This document shows, piece after piece, positions 22,301 through 37,300 of a stretch of 64,000 bases of DNA. Source of the stretch: Rapana venosa (taxonomy: Eukaryota > Mollusca > Gastropoda > Neogastropoda > Muricidae); NCBI GenBank assembly GCA_028751875.1, contig CM054140.1:7132570-7196569 (forward strand), in the 5' to 3' direction. Each line of letters begins with the position of its first letter. Position 1 is the first letter of the stretch. The notes beneath the pieces are model-generated. The model was not told the DNA's origin. It did not search any database and saw only the letters and a program-made list of their open reading frames with translations. The position numbers and the translations under genes were made by a program.

Positions 22301-25300
22301 CTGTATCACCAACTACTGGGTTACGGTAGCACACAAATGTGCACAGTGCATGTGTACATTAGTAATCTTAGATATTTGATTTAAGGAATTAATTAAACTT
22401 TTCCCTAGGAGTAACCCACTACAGGGCAACCAACCATCTTCTAACCCTTCCCTACGTATCACCCACTACTGGGTTACGGTAGCACACAAATGTGGACAGT
22501 GCACGTGTACTGGGAAAGAGGGGTTCTCTCCCTTAACTTAGGGATGGTGTTAACTGGCTGGGAGGTGGTAGTACTGCTGGTGATATATGTTCATTATTTT
22601 TATATTTTTACATAACATGTAATATAAAGGTAAGGAAGAAAAATGGTTTCTTTTTCTTTTAGAAACTAAAATAGATATGAGAACAAGAACTCATTTTTGG
22701 ACAGAACTTGAAAAATGTGCAAGAGGTAAAACACTGTCTTGATACAAAATTTTGATACAACTAAAAATATAGGTTAGGAGTAAAACTTTATTTTGAAAGA
22801 GTTTGAAGCGTGTACAACAACGGACATGGGATTTTTCTGTGGCATTACCTTCCCTGTTCTTAAAGAGGGCAGAGGTACCCATTTACAGCTGGATGAAGTG
22901 GGGGACTGTACTGAAGCCAGGGTGCACAAACAGTCACCCATCCACTTGGTAACCACGCTCAATGCTGCTTAACCTTAGCTTGGGAAAAGGGAGGGCTCTG
23001 ACCACTGAGGTATTCGGTCCCCAATACAAATTGTGCATGGATTTTCATTACGACTTGGCGTTGGTTGTCCGCAGGGGAGAGAAGCTCCATCAAAGCGATG
23101 AAGGACCTGGCACTGTACACGTACGTTGGTGACGCCCGCGCTTCCCTAGTCGTGGAGAACAAGGTAATGTACCCTGATGTTAGAGAACAAGGTAATGCAC
23201 CCGGGGTTAGAGAACAAGGTATGTACCCATGATGTTAGAGAACAAGGTCATGTACCCTGCTGTTAGAGAACAAGGTCATGTACCCTGATGTTAGAGAACA
23301 AGGTCATGTACCCTGATGTTAGAGAAAAAGGTCATGTACCCTGCTGTTAGAGAACAAGGTCATGTACCCTAGGATTTGAGAACAAGGTAGTGTACCCCGA
23401 TGTTAGAGAACAAGGTAATGCACCCTGGGGTTAGAGATCAAGGGAATGTACCCTGAGTTAGAGAACAAGGTAATTTTACCCTGATGTTTTGAGGACAAGG
23501 TCAAGTACCCTGATGTTAGAGAGCAAGGTAATGTACCCCGATGTTGAGATCAGGTAATGTAAACCCTGATGTTAGAGAACAAGGTAATGTTTCCCTGATG
23601 ACAGAGAACAAGGTAATGTACCCTGATGTTTTGAGAACAAGTTAATGTAGCCTAGAGTTAGAGAACAAGGTCATGTACCCTAGGGTTAGAAAACAAGGTA
23701 ATGTACCCTGATGTTAGAGAACAAGGTAATGTACCCTGATGTCAGAGAACAAGGTAATGTGCCCTGATGTTGGAGAACAAGGTAATGTACCCTGATGTTA
23801 GAGAGCAAGGTCATGTACCTGATGTTAGAGAACAAGGTCAGTACCCTGATGGGGAGAACAAGGTAATGTACCCTGATGTTAGAGATCAAGGTAATGTACC
23901 CTGATGTTAGAGAACAAGGTAATGTACCCTGATGTCAGAGAACAAGGTAATATACTCTGATGGTAGGGAACAAGTGGCTTAGCAGCAACTGTGGCTTGAA
24001 CCATTGCCCTTCACATCATGGGTTCTCCACTCTAACCACTGAGCCATTTATCAGTGTGTGTGTGCCCACCAGTTTAACAGTGTCTAGCAATGAGACTTCT
24101 GTGTCTCATTCTCTGATGGGGGACCTGATTTTTTTCTTTTATTCAGATTTTTCAGGGAACCAACACATCATGAAAATGAGCAGAGCTGCACACCGGTGTT
24201 TGCTTTTGACTGTGTGTGAAAAGTGTTGTGTTTTGGTGCAGTTCAGTGTCAGTGTGTGTGTGATATGATGTGATGTGTGTGTGTGAAATGTAAATCTTGA
24301 GAAGTTCTCCTGTCTCTATCAGAACTCATAAGATTTGCTGGTATTTCTTGAAATTTTGTTTTTTGTCTTTCACAAGTAAAGATTGCATCTTTTCTAGAAA
24401 ATCGATGTGTTAAAAAAAAAAGGAAAAAAGTTCTGAGTCTTTATTGTTCGCTTATCATTTTACGATTGTTGTTCCTTTCAGGCTAAACATGAGTTCTTGT
24501 TAGTATTGATAACATTTTTGGGCGTTTTGCTGTCAGGTTTATTCTCGTGTTCAATTCGTCTGTAATCTTCCATATCCCAAAATGGTGAAAGGATTTAAAT
24601 CTTGAATCTTGTGTGATGGGATGTGATCTGTGTGAAATGACGTGTAAGTAAAGGTTAAGGGGTTCCTGTAACCTATGCAGTCATTGGGGAGCGAGATGTC
24701 AGAGACCTCAGCCTCTCTAGGAGCCAGCATATCGTGGGTGATGCCCATCTCCTCTCCCTCGCTGCTTTACCTTCCCTGATGCTAAAGAGGCAGGTACCAT
24801 TTACAGCTGGGTGAATTGGGGACTATACTGAAGCCAAGGCACGCAAAAGGTCACCCATCTGCTTGGGTAATCATGTTCATTGCTGCTTAACCTTAGCTTG
24901 GGGAAAGTGAGTGCTCAGACCACTGAGCTATCCCATCCCCTTTGTGTGTGTCATGATATGTGGTATGATGTGTGATATGATGTGTGATATTGTACAGTCA
25001 CGGACCAAGGTGACCTTGGAGCTAGATTGCAGCAGAAGTTCCAACTGCATCAGTAACCAAGGCAACCTGGTTTTCAACTGTCACTGTTCCGGGACACGCC
25101 AGAAAGGTGTGTGTTAGTGTGTGTGTGAGAGAGTGTGTGTGTGTAGGAGTGTGTGTGTGTGTGTGTATGTGTGAGAGTGTGTGTATTTATGGGGTTTTTG
25201 TGTGTTTTTGTGTGCGTGTGTGTGTGTTTGCATGTGTGTGTGTTTATGTTTGTTTTATGTGTGTGTGTGTGTGTGTGCATGCGCGCATGCACGTGTGTGT

Positions 25301-28300
25301 GTGTTCAAATTCAAATTCAAAAGCTTTATTATCTCAAAGACAGAGAAATTCCGGCGGGTTACTCGCCATACATAAAAAACAATAAACATTTAAACATTTA
25401 AACATAATATTTAAAACACACACACACTGTCCAACATCAGCACGCGCCCACCATGAGATAAAATGCACCACAAATCAGCAATATCTCAGCCAGCCACAAA
25501 CCCACCCCAACAAAAATCACTTTACTCATGTCGCACAAGTAAACCCGTACGTCCCCCACATTCACAGTCACTCGCGCACGCGCAGAAACGCCGCACATTG
25601 TAAACATTCTTTCCCCATGCTCCCCGCCATTTTAATAATAAAAGTCAAATTGTTATAACATGTTGTATAAGACAAATATTAATTAAATTAATACTATGTT
25701 CTTTTAAGATATTGAAAGGTAAAAATAATAACACGCCCCACGTATTTAAAGGAAAGAAAAAAGAAAAAATCATTTGTATAAAATGTATGATAAAAACAAA
25801 TATCAGTGAAGTTAATACTCTATTCTATTAGAAACTGAACACAGTTTACACTAATAAAAGGTAGCCTTTGTCTCTCTCCTCTCCCTCCCCCCCTTCTCCT
25901 CTCTCTTCTTTTCCCTCTGTCGTGGGCTTTATTTCAATTCAGATTTATTGTCATACATCTATTAATTAGCAGAATTGAGGTTGGAATAAAAACTATTTTT
26001 AAATCGCAGGGTGTGGGACTTGGGTACTTGTGTGTGTTTTTGTGTTGTGTTTTTTGTGTGTTTATGTGTGTATGTGAAACATGTGTTCTTGATCATTTTA
26101 TTTGAAGTTCTCTTGGAATTTTTTAACCAGTATGAAACGTAGCTTTCTTGTGTCTTTGGAGATTATGATGCATATCAATGTGCCTGTCAGTATTGTAATT
26201 GCCCTTCATGGGATGATCAGTGTTGTTGATTGACTTGCCTTTTGTAACAAGGGGTAACAAGTTACTCAACGTGTGTGTGTGTGTGTTTTTGGTTTCAACC
26301 AGGTGGCGGGGACACTTGTTACCGTTGGAGGAGAGGGCAGACTGGGCTGTTCGGTGCGCTGAAGCCATTCTAAATAGTGACTCTGCCACAAAGCCCCATT
26401 CTGATTGTGCATGACAGGGACATTTGAGTTTGTACTGTATCAGAGGCATTGGTCATGCTTGTACAGGCCCCCAGATCAGACCAAGCCCCTGATCTTTTGT
26501 CTATTGTGTATGTTAAAGAGTATTTGAAATGGGTTTTTTTCGTTTTATCATTTAAGATAGGTTTGATACTTGTTGTTAACATAGGAAGCCTAGTATATAT
26601 GGGGGGTGGGTGAATGGTGTTAACAAAACATGGCCAGCAGTGGGGTGATTTAAAACTTCCTGACTTTCTGAGACAGTTGCGTGTGCAGAGCTGCTGGGGC
26701 GTTGATGATTCTTCGTGTGCTTGTATGTATTAGGATGATGTAAAAGTTGTACATGTTGTACATGTTTTTAAAATCTTCCCAATTTTAACCAGTGTTTTTT
26801 AAAAACTGTTTCGATAGAGGAAATTTTACATGATAAGGATTTTTGATTTCTTTTGGTGTTGTAAAGAGGATAGGAAAACAGTGTGGGCCTTGTAGCAATC
26901 CCCGAATGTGAATTTAGCTACTTAAAACTTTTGGGAAATTAGTATGCAAGTACCATGCCGTTTTAGTCTTAGAATCAAGGAACTCATAAATTGTTTTTTC
27001 TCTAAATATGGGAGGGAAAAACTCCCCACTTCAAATTTCTGTGACATTCCATGTGTAATGAAATTGTAAGTTGTTTTTTATTTTAGCATGGTTGATGATT
27101 ACTGTTGCTTTCTTTTTCTTTTTTGTTATACAGTTTATTTTTATGTTGATTTTAAGTCCTCTGTGAGTTTTTAATTTTGTATGTTTTTTGTTGCAGATTG
27201 TTATTTATTAATTTATTCAAATCATTTTTGCATTTGGGTGATATGTATGTATGTGTGTGTGTACATATATTTTATATATATTATATATATATATATAAAA
27301 TATATATATATAAAATATATATATTTGTGTGTGTGTGCGTGTGTGTTTTTAGCTGAATTTATTCATTTGTGATTTAATTTCCATTGGTTATTTTATCTTG
27401 GTAAAAGACACACTGCCTGTTGTAAGTTGTAAGTTGAATTTTTTAAAAAACCTTTTTTTTCAAAAAGTATTTTCAGACTTCTGATTCTGCTGCATTCTTG
27501 TTGTATGGTCTGTAGAGACCCAAAACTGTAGTGTAAAAAATTTTTTCATGTCCTCTCTCTCTCATTTCTGTTCTTGTTACTCCCTGTTTTCTTCTTGTTC
27601 AATCGAACGCTCAGACAGCAACTACTGTTTTCTGCACCTGAGTGAAAACGTGCTGCGCTGCCGTTTTAAGCGCCCGACAAGTCAGGCCCAGTGCATCCCA
27701 ACTTTGGCATAGGAGAGAATTGTTATGTTTTTAGGTCTTTCTGAGGAAACAAAGGCAGGATAATGGACCAAGAAGGCAGAAAGTAAACAAGAAGGAGTGA
27801 CAGGAAGAAAAGGAACAAGCAGAAAAAAGAGTGGGANNNNNNNNNNNNNNNNNNNNNNNNNNNNNNNNNNNNNNNNNNNNNNNNNNNNNNNNNNNNNNNN
27901 NNNNNNNNNNNNNNNNNNNNNNNNNNNNNNNNNNNNNNNNNNNNNNNNNNNNNNNNNNNNNNNNNNNNNNNNNNNNNNNNNNNNNNNNNNNNNNNNNNNN
28001 NNNNNNNNNNNNNNNNNNNNNNNNNNNNNNNNNNNNNNNNNNNNNNNNNNNNNNNNNNNNNNNNNNNNNNNNNNNNNNNNNNNNNNNNNNNNNNNNNNNN
28101 NNNNNNNNNNNNNNNNNNNNNNNNNNNNNNNNNNNNNNNNNNNNNNNNNNNNNNNNNNNNNNNNNNNNNNNNNNNNNNNNNNNNNNNNNNNNNNNNNNNN
28201 NNNNNNNNNNNNNNNNNNNNNNNNNNNNNNNNNNNNNNNNNNNNNNNNNNNNNNNNNNNNNNNNNNNNNNNNNNNNNNNNNNNNNNNNNNNNNNNNNNNN

Positions 28301-31300
28301 NNNNNNNNNNNNNNNNNNNNNNNNNNNNNNNNNNNNGTCTCCAGTCGCCAAGGTTCGACAGGTGAGAGCAATGTACACCCCCCCCCCCCCCCCCCCCCCC
28401 CCCTTACACACACACACACACGCGCACACACATCCATAATTTGTGCTTTTTGTGATGTGATGTGACCCTGTGCCACCACTACGACTACTTAAGAGACTAC
28501 CAACATTAAAATTTTGTAGGGTTACAGAAGTTCTGTGTTGTTTCGAATTTGTCACACCTGTGCTGTGACACTGGTGACAGTGTGACAGTCATGTACAATA
28601 ATACACTTCTGTACACTTAACAAACATGTGGTAGCACACGCAGATATGAAGTGCAGTATAAAGATCACATGTTGATTGAATATGACTTGTTTTCATAAGA
28701 AAAAATAGTTAAACAAAACTTCTGTCTCCTCAAGACATACCATAAAACAACAGGTGCTATGGGGACATTGTGTGACACATCCTTGAAGTACTATTGCACA
28801 TAACCATTGGTAAACACATCAGCTGGGTATCACTTCCTTATTCGACACTAACATGCTTGAACTATTGTCAAATCCATGCAGGACTTGCTGTTTTATCATA
28901 TATACCATATTTTTACCTGTGATTGGTGACAAATAAGGTGACAATGACAAGACATCTGGTGACCAGACACATAAACTTGCGCCTAAATGCAAGTACAAAG
29001 ACATACCTAGCTTGTGACAAAATTTCAGCTTGATAACTTGTCATGCACACACACAATTGTCTTAGGAGTAAAGTAAGTCAGATGGAGGTAGAAAACCTTC
29101 AAAGAATTCAAAATCTACAGGCAGTTTAGCTCTGTAGAATCCAACAACAAGAGGGTTAAAAACCAACAACAGCAGAGGAGGTTGTGTGTGTGTGTTGTGT
29201 TGGCAGTGCCACGGTCTGCGCTGTGACCTGACGATGGGCAGCTACAGCCTGGTCCCCTTCACCACCGGCTGTCGCCTCCAGCCCCGAAAGGCTGAGCCCA
29301 GCAAAGAGGCCAAGCTGATCACCAAGAACAAGGACGACCAAATCGTCCTCACCAAAGCCTTCAGGTCAGTGTCTGGTGCCTTTGCCTCCTCATTTGGGTG
29401 AGGGTTTTTTTATATTTTTTTTAGGATAGCTCAGTGGTCAGAGCTCTTGCTCCCCACCCTTTCCCCCCACACACACACACAAGCTAAGGTTGAGTGTGGT
29501 TGCCATAGTGGATGGGTGACTGTTTAATGTGGCTTGGCTTCAGTACAGACCTCCAGTTCACCCAGCTGTAAATGGGTACCTGCCCTCTTTAGGGTCAGGG
29601 AAGGTAAAGCAGCAAGGGAGAGGAGATGGGTGCTGCCTCTCAATATGCTGGCCCCTAGAGAAGTCAGGTCTCTGATGCCTTCCTTCTCAACAACCACATA
29701 GGTTATTGGAACACCTTTACCGTGAACACTTCACCTTTGCGCCTTTACCTTTGCCTTTACCGTTTGTCCCATCATTGTTTCCCAGGGAACAGGATATATA
29801 TCAGTGTGTGTATGTGTTTGCATGTGTGCATGTATTGGTGTATGCACCTATGCATATATGTATGTGTGTGTATATATATCAGTGTGTGTATGTGTGTGTG
29901 CATGTGTGCATGAATTGGTGTATGCACCTATGCATATATATATATGTGTGTGTATGTGTACGTGTGTCTGCACAAACGCGTGCATACACTATGGGCATGC
30001 ACTGTGCAGGACAGCGCTGGAGGAGATCTTTGACATAGCTGATCTGGACGGCAACAATCTGCTGAGTCGAGAGGAGTTCAACTGGTTCAACCTGCGCACC
30101 AGCGACGAGCATGTGGCTGACGATGAGTGGCAGGTGGTGGAGGGTGAGTGAGAGTAGAGTGCTGTCTTGTCTTTGTGTGTGAGGGACTCTTCTTCTTCTT
30201 CTGCTTCCTCTGTGTCTTCTGTTTCTTCTTCTATTTCGGCTTCTGGTTCTTCTGTCTCTGCTTCTTGCTTCTCTTCTTCTTCTTCTTCTTGCTTCTTCTT
30301 TTGCTTCTTCTCTTCTTCTTCTTCTTCTTTCTTCTGTCTTCTTCTTCTTCTGTTTCTTCTTCTTCTTCTGCTCTTCTTCTTCTTTTCTTTTCTTCTTCTT
30401 TCTTCTTCTTCTTCTTCTTCTTTTTTCTTTCTTCTTCTTCTGTTTCTTCTTCTTCTTCTTCTTCTTCTTCTTCTTCTGTTCTTCTTCTTCTGTTCTTCTT
30501 CTTCTTCTTCTTCTTCTTCTTCTTCTTCTTCTTCTTCTTCTTCTTCTTCTTCTTCTTCTTCTTCTTCTTCTTCTGTCTTCTTTTCTTCTTCTTCTTCTTC
30601 TTCTTCTTCTTTTCTTCTTCTTCTTCTTCTTCTTCTTTCTTCTTCTTCTTCTGTTCTTCTGCTTCTTCTTCTTCTTCTGCTTCTTCTGCTTCTTCTTCTT
30701 CTTCTTCTTCTTCTTCTTCTTCTTCTTCTTCTTCTTCTTCTTCCTTTTCTTTGTATCTTCGATCTTCTTCTTCTGTTTGTAGCAAAGCTCATCCTTGTGA
30801 TCTTGGGCTTCAGCGGTTTTTCTATCTTACTATTCTTTTCTTTATCTATCTGTAGTCATAGTCTCTCTTCTCTTCCTGTGCTTTATACTCTGCAGTGATC
30901 TCTCTGGCCTCAGCTGAACATTTTGACTTAACTGACCTCATTCAAAAAATGTTCTGGATAATGTAAAGGGTTTTCACACATTTGCTTGAACTCAAGGCAT
31001 GGAATGGACTGTGATATGATATATATATTATACATATGATAATAGATATTATTGGTGAGATCATAGTGCTGCTTTTCTGCGGTGTTGTAAGCTAGCAGGA
31101 GGTCTGCTGCTGAAACTAAAAGGGATTTTTCAGCTTTGACTGATGTTCATAATAACATGTTCTAATGTGTGCTATTGTCACAATTTCTGACATAATGTGC
31201 TGACTGATGTGTCAAATAACATGATCTAATGTGTGACTGAAGTGTCAAATAGAATGAATAAGTGTGACTGAGTGTCAAATAACATGACAAATGTGGACGA

Positions 31301-34300
31301 GCAAAAAATGTCCTAATTGTGACTGATGTGTCAAAACTAACACCATATAATAATGATGATGATGATGTGTAATGATATTATATAGTGTGATTGTAATGAG
31401 CAAATAAAACTTGACCTAATGTGTGACTGATGTGTCAAAACTAACATGACCTAATGTGTGACTGAGTGTCAAACAACATGACTAACATGTGACTGATGTG
31501 TCAAAAATCTGACTATGTGTGATGAGTGTCATCACGTGGCCGATGTGTGCCTGATGTGACTCATGACATGCCTGTCTTGACAAGAACGTGTGAGCTGGCG
31601 AGCAGGAATGAGATAACAGAGGGGGGTTCATACGCTGAACGAAATGGAGGCAAGACAAGAGCGGGGACAGAGTGTGACTGATGTGTCACCTCAACATGAC
31701 CTATGTGGACGATGTAACAACATGGCCTGACATGGACTGATGTGTCACAATCTGACTCTGTGTCTGTGTGAGTGATCTGTGTGTGTGTGTTGTGTCTCTG
31801 TGTGTCTGTGTGTCTGATGTGTCTTTTGATTATGCTACTTGATATATAATTTAATCGAGGATAATGGAATAAGCATTTATGTGCTTTCTTTACATCAGCA
31901 CGCTTATGACGGTTTGTACGAATTGTGTCATCTGTTCAACACATGGCACACAATGGCCTACTGCTAGAAAATGACGGTACAGTGATTGTGTAACGTGTGA
32001 CTGGCAGATGGGTCTGTGTGTGTGTGTGTCGTGTCTGTGTGTGTGTCTGTGTGTGTGTGTGTGCTGTGTGTGTCTATGTGTGTCTGTGTGTGTGTCTGTG
32101 TGTGTGTGTGTCTGTGTGTGTGTGTGTGTCTGTGTGTGTGTGTGTCTGTGTGTGTGTGTCTGTGTGTGTGTGTGTGTGTGTATGTGCGTCTGTGTGTGTG
32201 TGTCTGTGTGTGTGTGTTGTTGTGTGTGTTGTTTTGTGTGTCTGTGTGTGTCTGTGTGTCTGTGTGTGTGTGTGTCACTGTGTGTGTGTGTCTGTGGGTG
32301 TGTCTGTGTGTCTGTGCACACCAGCAGCCATGGCGCAGTCATTACCATCTTGGGTTACACACTGGAAGGTTGGAGGGTTTGAATCCCATACGAGTCACAG
32401 GGATTTTTTAGATTCTGGCCAGCTCCTACCCACAGTGAGTTTGGTGTGGGCTCATTGGGAAGACCGGGACCACATAGTTGAGCTTCATCCACTTTACGGA
32501 TGCGAGTTTGAGAGTGTTGCTGAAATTACCTGACCAACACTGCAGGTGTCTGTATCTCTCGGACCTGGTTGACGGCGGGATATATTATGATAGTAAGTGT
32601 AATGCACAGCCCTGTCAAGAAGTCTCAAAGCACAAGCACTTCCGTAGCAGCCTCAGTACATCATCCTCATCATCATTGATCATCATGCAGTATGGTGGCT
32701 CCGGTTGCTCTGGTCCCAGTGTTCGGTGGGTTACAGAAACACGAACATGCCCAGCATACATCCCTGAAGTTTGAATGTGGCTACCTTCATGGTGGGCAAA
32801 AATGTTTGCATACACAAAATCTCGCCTTTGGTGAACCTCAGAGTTCTAAGCAAGGAATTGGGGGTGGGGGGTGGGGAGGGGGGGAGAAGCTGGAGAAGGC
32901 TTCAGGAGAAGCACCAGGTAACTCAGCTGTGACCTGGCTTCAAACCCATCCCCCCTCACCCCCTACCCTTCAGGTGATAGTCTGAGGCTCTTACTACTGA
33001 GCTGCCTCGCCCTTGAAAAGGAGGGAAAAGGACGACGTACGGGGAATGAGGAGGCATGGACCGCGCTTTGTTGCGCCGACGGTCAGCAGACAGCGTGTGG
33101 TGTGGGTTGCAGGCCTGTCCTTTCGTGCTGAACGTGTACGCAGAGTACGGCGAGGCCACGCTGACCGTCACAGAACTGGACAACCCGGGCAAAGCCTTAG
33201 AGAACGCTGTCTGCTCGTCCATTGTTGCCAAGGTCAGTCAAGGACAAAGTTGAATAATAATGATAATAAAATAATGAATGGATTTGTATGCGCTATGTCT
33301 TGCAAATGATAGTCAAGGCTTGCATCATCCTGACTTACATGAAGTTACAACTAAAGTTTTTACAAATTAGAATGTAACCACACGGCAACACACACGCTAC
33401 TGCACACCACTTGCGCCACAGTCATCACACACACAACTGAGATAGATAGCATTTACAATGTGAAGTTTGGATGTGTATATTAGTAATCTTAGATATTTGA
33501 TTTAAGGAATTAATTAAACTTTTCCCTAGGAGTAACCCACTACAGGGCAACCAACCCTCTACTAACCCTTCCCTACGTATCACCCACTACTGGGTTACGG
33601 TAGCACACAAATGTGCACAGTGCATGTGTACATTAGTAATCTTAGATATTTGATTTAAGGAATTAATTAAACTTTTCCCTAGGATTACCCACTACAGGGC
33701 AACCAACCCTCTACTAACCCTTCCCTATGTATCACCCACTACTGGGTTACGTTAGCACACAAATGTGCACAGTGCACGTGTACTGGTAAAGAGGGGTTCT
33801 CTCCCTTAACTTAGGGATGGTGTTAACTGGCTAGGAGGTGGTAGTACTGCTGGTGATATATGTTCATTATTTTTATATTTTTACATAACATGTAATATAA
33901 AGGTAAGGAAGAAAAATGGTTTCTTTTTCTTTTAGAAATTAAAATAGATATGAGAACAGGAACTCATTTTTGGACAGAACTTGAAAAATGTGCAAAGAAG
34001 TGTCTATAAAAACTGAAAGAATCATTTGATACAAGAATTTTAAGAGTAACAACTTAAAAATATAGGTTAGTTGATAGATAAAACGTTGGGTAATTTTTTG
34101 AAAGAGTTTGAAGCGTGTACAACAACGGACATGGGATTTTTCTGTGGCATTCCTTCCCTGTTCTTAAAGAGGGCAGAGGTACCCATTTACAGCTGGATGA
34201 AGTGGGGGACTGTACTGAAGCCAGGGTGCACAAACAGTCACCCATCCACTTGGTAACCACGCTCAATGCTGCTTAACCTTAGCTTGGGAAAAGGGAGGGC

Positions 34301-37300
34301 TCTGACCACTGAGGTATTCGGTCCCCAATACAAATTGTGCATGGATTTTCATTACGACTTGGCGTTGGTTGTCCGCAGGGGGAGAGAAGCTCCATCAAAG
34401 CGATGAAGGACCTGGCACTGTACACGTACGTTGGTGACGCCCGCGCTTCCCTAGTCGTGGAGAACAAGGTAATGTACCCTGATGTTAGAGAACAAGGTAA
34501 TGCACCCTGGGGTTAGAGAACAAGGTCATGTACCCTGATGTTAGAGAACAAGGTCATGTACCCTGCTGTTAGAGAACAAGGTCATGTACCCTGATGTTAG
34601 AGAACAAGGTCATGTACCCTGATGTTAGAGAACAAGGTCATGTACCCTGCTGTTAGAGAACAAGGTCATGTACCCTAGGATTAGAGAACAAGGTAGTGTA
34701 CCCTGATGTTAGAGAACAAGGTAATGCACCCTGGGGTTAGAGATCAAGGTAATGTACCCTGATGTTAGAGAACAAGGTAATGTACCCTGATGTTAGAGGA
34801 CAAGGTCATGTACCCTGATGTTAGAGAGCAAGGTAATGTACCCTGATGTTAGAGATCAAGGTAATGTACCCTGATGTTAGAGAACAAGGTAATGTACCCT
34901 GATGACAGAGAACAAGGTAATGTACCCTGATGTTAGAGAACAAGTTAATGTAGCCTAGAGTTAGAGAACAAGGTCATGTACCCTAGGGTTAGAAAACAAG
35001 GTAATGTACCCTGATGTTAGAGAACAAGGTAATGTACCCTGATGTCAGAGAACAAGGTAATGTGCCCTGATGTTGGAGAACAAGGTAATGTACCCTGATG
35101 TTAGAGAGCAAGGTCATGTATCCTGATGTTAGAGAACAAGGTCATGTACCCTGATGGTAGAGAACAAGGTAATGTACCCTGATGTTAGAGATCAAGGTAA
35201 TGTACCCTGATGTTAGAGAACAAGGTAATGTACCCTGATGTCAGAGAACAAGGTAATATACTCTGATGGTAGGGAACAAGTGGCTTAGCAGCAACTGTGG
35301 CTTGAACCATTGCCCTTCACATCATGGGTTCTCCACTCTAACCACTGAGCCATTTATCAGTGTGTGTGTGCCCACCAGTTTAACAGTGTCTAGCAATGAG
35401 ACTTCTGTGTCTCATTCTCTGATGGGGGACCTGATTTTTTTCTTTTATTCAGATTTTTCAGGGAACCAACACATCATGAAAATGAGCAGCTGCACACCGT
35501 GTTTGCTTTTGATGTGTGTGAAAAGTGTGATGTTTTGGTGCAGTTCAGTGTCAGTGTGTGTGTGATTGATGATGTTGTGTTGATTGTGTGTGAAATGTAA
35601 ATCTTGAGAAGTTCTCCTGTCTCTATCAGAACTCATAAGATTTGCTGGTATTTCTTGAAATTTTGTTTTTTGTCTTTCACAAGTAAAGATTGCATCTTTT
35701 CTAGAAAATCGATGTGTTAAAAAAAAAAGGAAAAAAGTTCTGAGTCTTTATTGTTCGCTTATCATTTTACGATTGTTGTTCCTTTCAGGCTAAACATGAG
35801 TTCTTGTTAGTATTGATAACATTTTTGGGCGTTTTGCTGTCAGGTTTATTCTCGTGTTCAATTCGTCTGTAATCTTCCATATCCCAAAATGGGTGAAAGG
35901 ATTTAAATCTTGAATCTTGTGTGATGGGATGTGATCTGTGTGAAATGACGTGTAAGTAAAGGTTAAGGGGTTCCTGTAACCTATGCAGTCATTGGGGAGC
36001 GAGATGTCAGAGACCTCAGCCTCTCTAGGAGCCAGCATATCGTGGGTGATGCCCATCTCCTCTCCCTCGCTGCTTTACCTTCCCTGATGCTAAAGAGGCA
36101 GGTACCCATTTACAGCTGGGTGAATTGGGGGACTATACTGAAGCCAAGGCACGCAAAAGGTCACCCATCTGCTTGGTAATCATGTTCATTGCTGCTTAAC
36201 CTTAGCTTGGGGAAAGTGAGTGCTCAGACCACTGAGCTATCCCATCCCCTTTGTGTGTGTCATGATATGTGGTATGATGTGTGATATGATGTGTGATATG
36301 TTACAGTCACGGACCAAGGTGACCTTGGAGCTAGATTGCAGCAGAAGTTCCAACTGCATCAGTAACCAAGGCAACCTGGTTTTCACTGTCACTGTTCCGG
36401 GACACGCCAGAAAGGTGTGTGTTAGTGTGTGTGTGAGAGAGTGTGTGTGTGTAGGAGTGTGTGTGTGTGTGTGTATGTGTGAGAGTGTGTGTATTTATGT
36501 GGTTTTGTGTGTTTTTGTGTGCGTGTGTGTGTGTTTGCATGTGTGTGTGTTTATGTTTGTTTATGTGTGTGTGTGTGCATGCGCGCATGCACGTGTGTGT
36601 GTGTTCAAATTCAAATTCAAAAGCTTTATTATCTCAAAGACAGAGAAATTCCGGCGGGTTACTCGCCATACATAAAAAACAATAAACATTTAAACATTTA
36701 AACATAATATTTAAAACACACACACACTGTCCAACATCAGCACGCGCCCACCATGAGATAAAATGCACCACAAATCAGCAATATCTCAGCCAGCCACAAA
36801 CCCACCCCAACAAAAATCACTTTACTCATGTGCGCACAAGTAAACCCGTACGTCCGCACATTCACAGTCACTCGCGCACGCGCACGCACGCTCGCACATT
36901 GTAAACATTCGTACCCATGCTCACGCATTTTAATAATATAAGTCAAATTGTTATAACATGTTGTATAAGACAAATATTAATTAAATTAATACTATGTTCT
37001 TTTAAGATATTGAAGAGTGTAAAATAATAACACGCGCACGTATTTAAAGGAAAGAAAAAAGAAAAAATCATTTGTATAACATGTATGATAAGACAAATAT
37101 CAGTGAAGTTAATACTCTATTCTATTAGAAACTGAACACAGTTTACACTAATAAAAGGTAGCCTTTAGTCTCTCTCTCTCTCCCTCCCCCCCCTTCTCCT
37201 CTCTCTCTCTCTCTCTGTCGTGGGCTTTAGTTCAATTCAGATTTATTGTCATACATCTATTAATTAGCAGAATTGAGGTTGGAATAAAACTATTTTTAAA

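Larger units (their letters stand above)
16873..27836 (+). repeat. Copy A of an ~11-kb duplicated block (contig end)
   Basis: Collinear with 28337-~39150, including six EFCAB7 exons, the donor minisatellite and the same SINE insertions. Offsets are 11.45 kb at 17753/29207 and about 11.3 kb from 21828/33113 onward. Copy A stops exactly at the N gap. Its exons 4, 7, 8 and 9 carry single-base or few-base indels that copy B lacks. This is the pattern of an unpolished contig end overlapping the next contig. Confidence 0.92.

Noticed and set aside
23155..23972. CRISPR-like array of regular repeats
   Set aside because: Units are contiguous with no unique spacers and lie in a eukaryotic intron; it is a minisatellite.
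27682..28555. Frames spanning the N run
   Set aside because: They consist mostly of unknown bases across an assembly gap.
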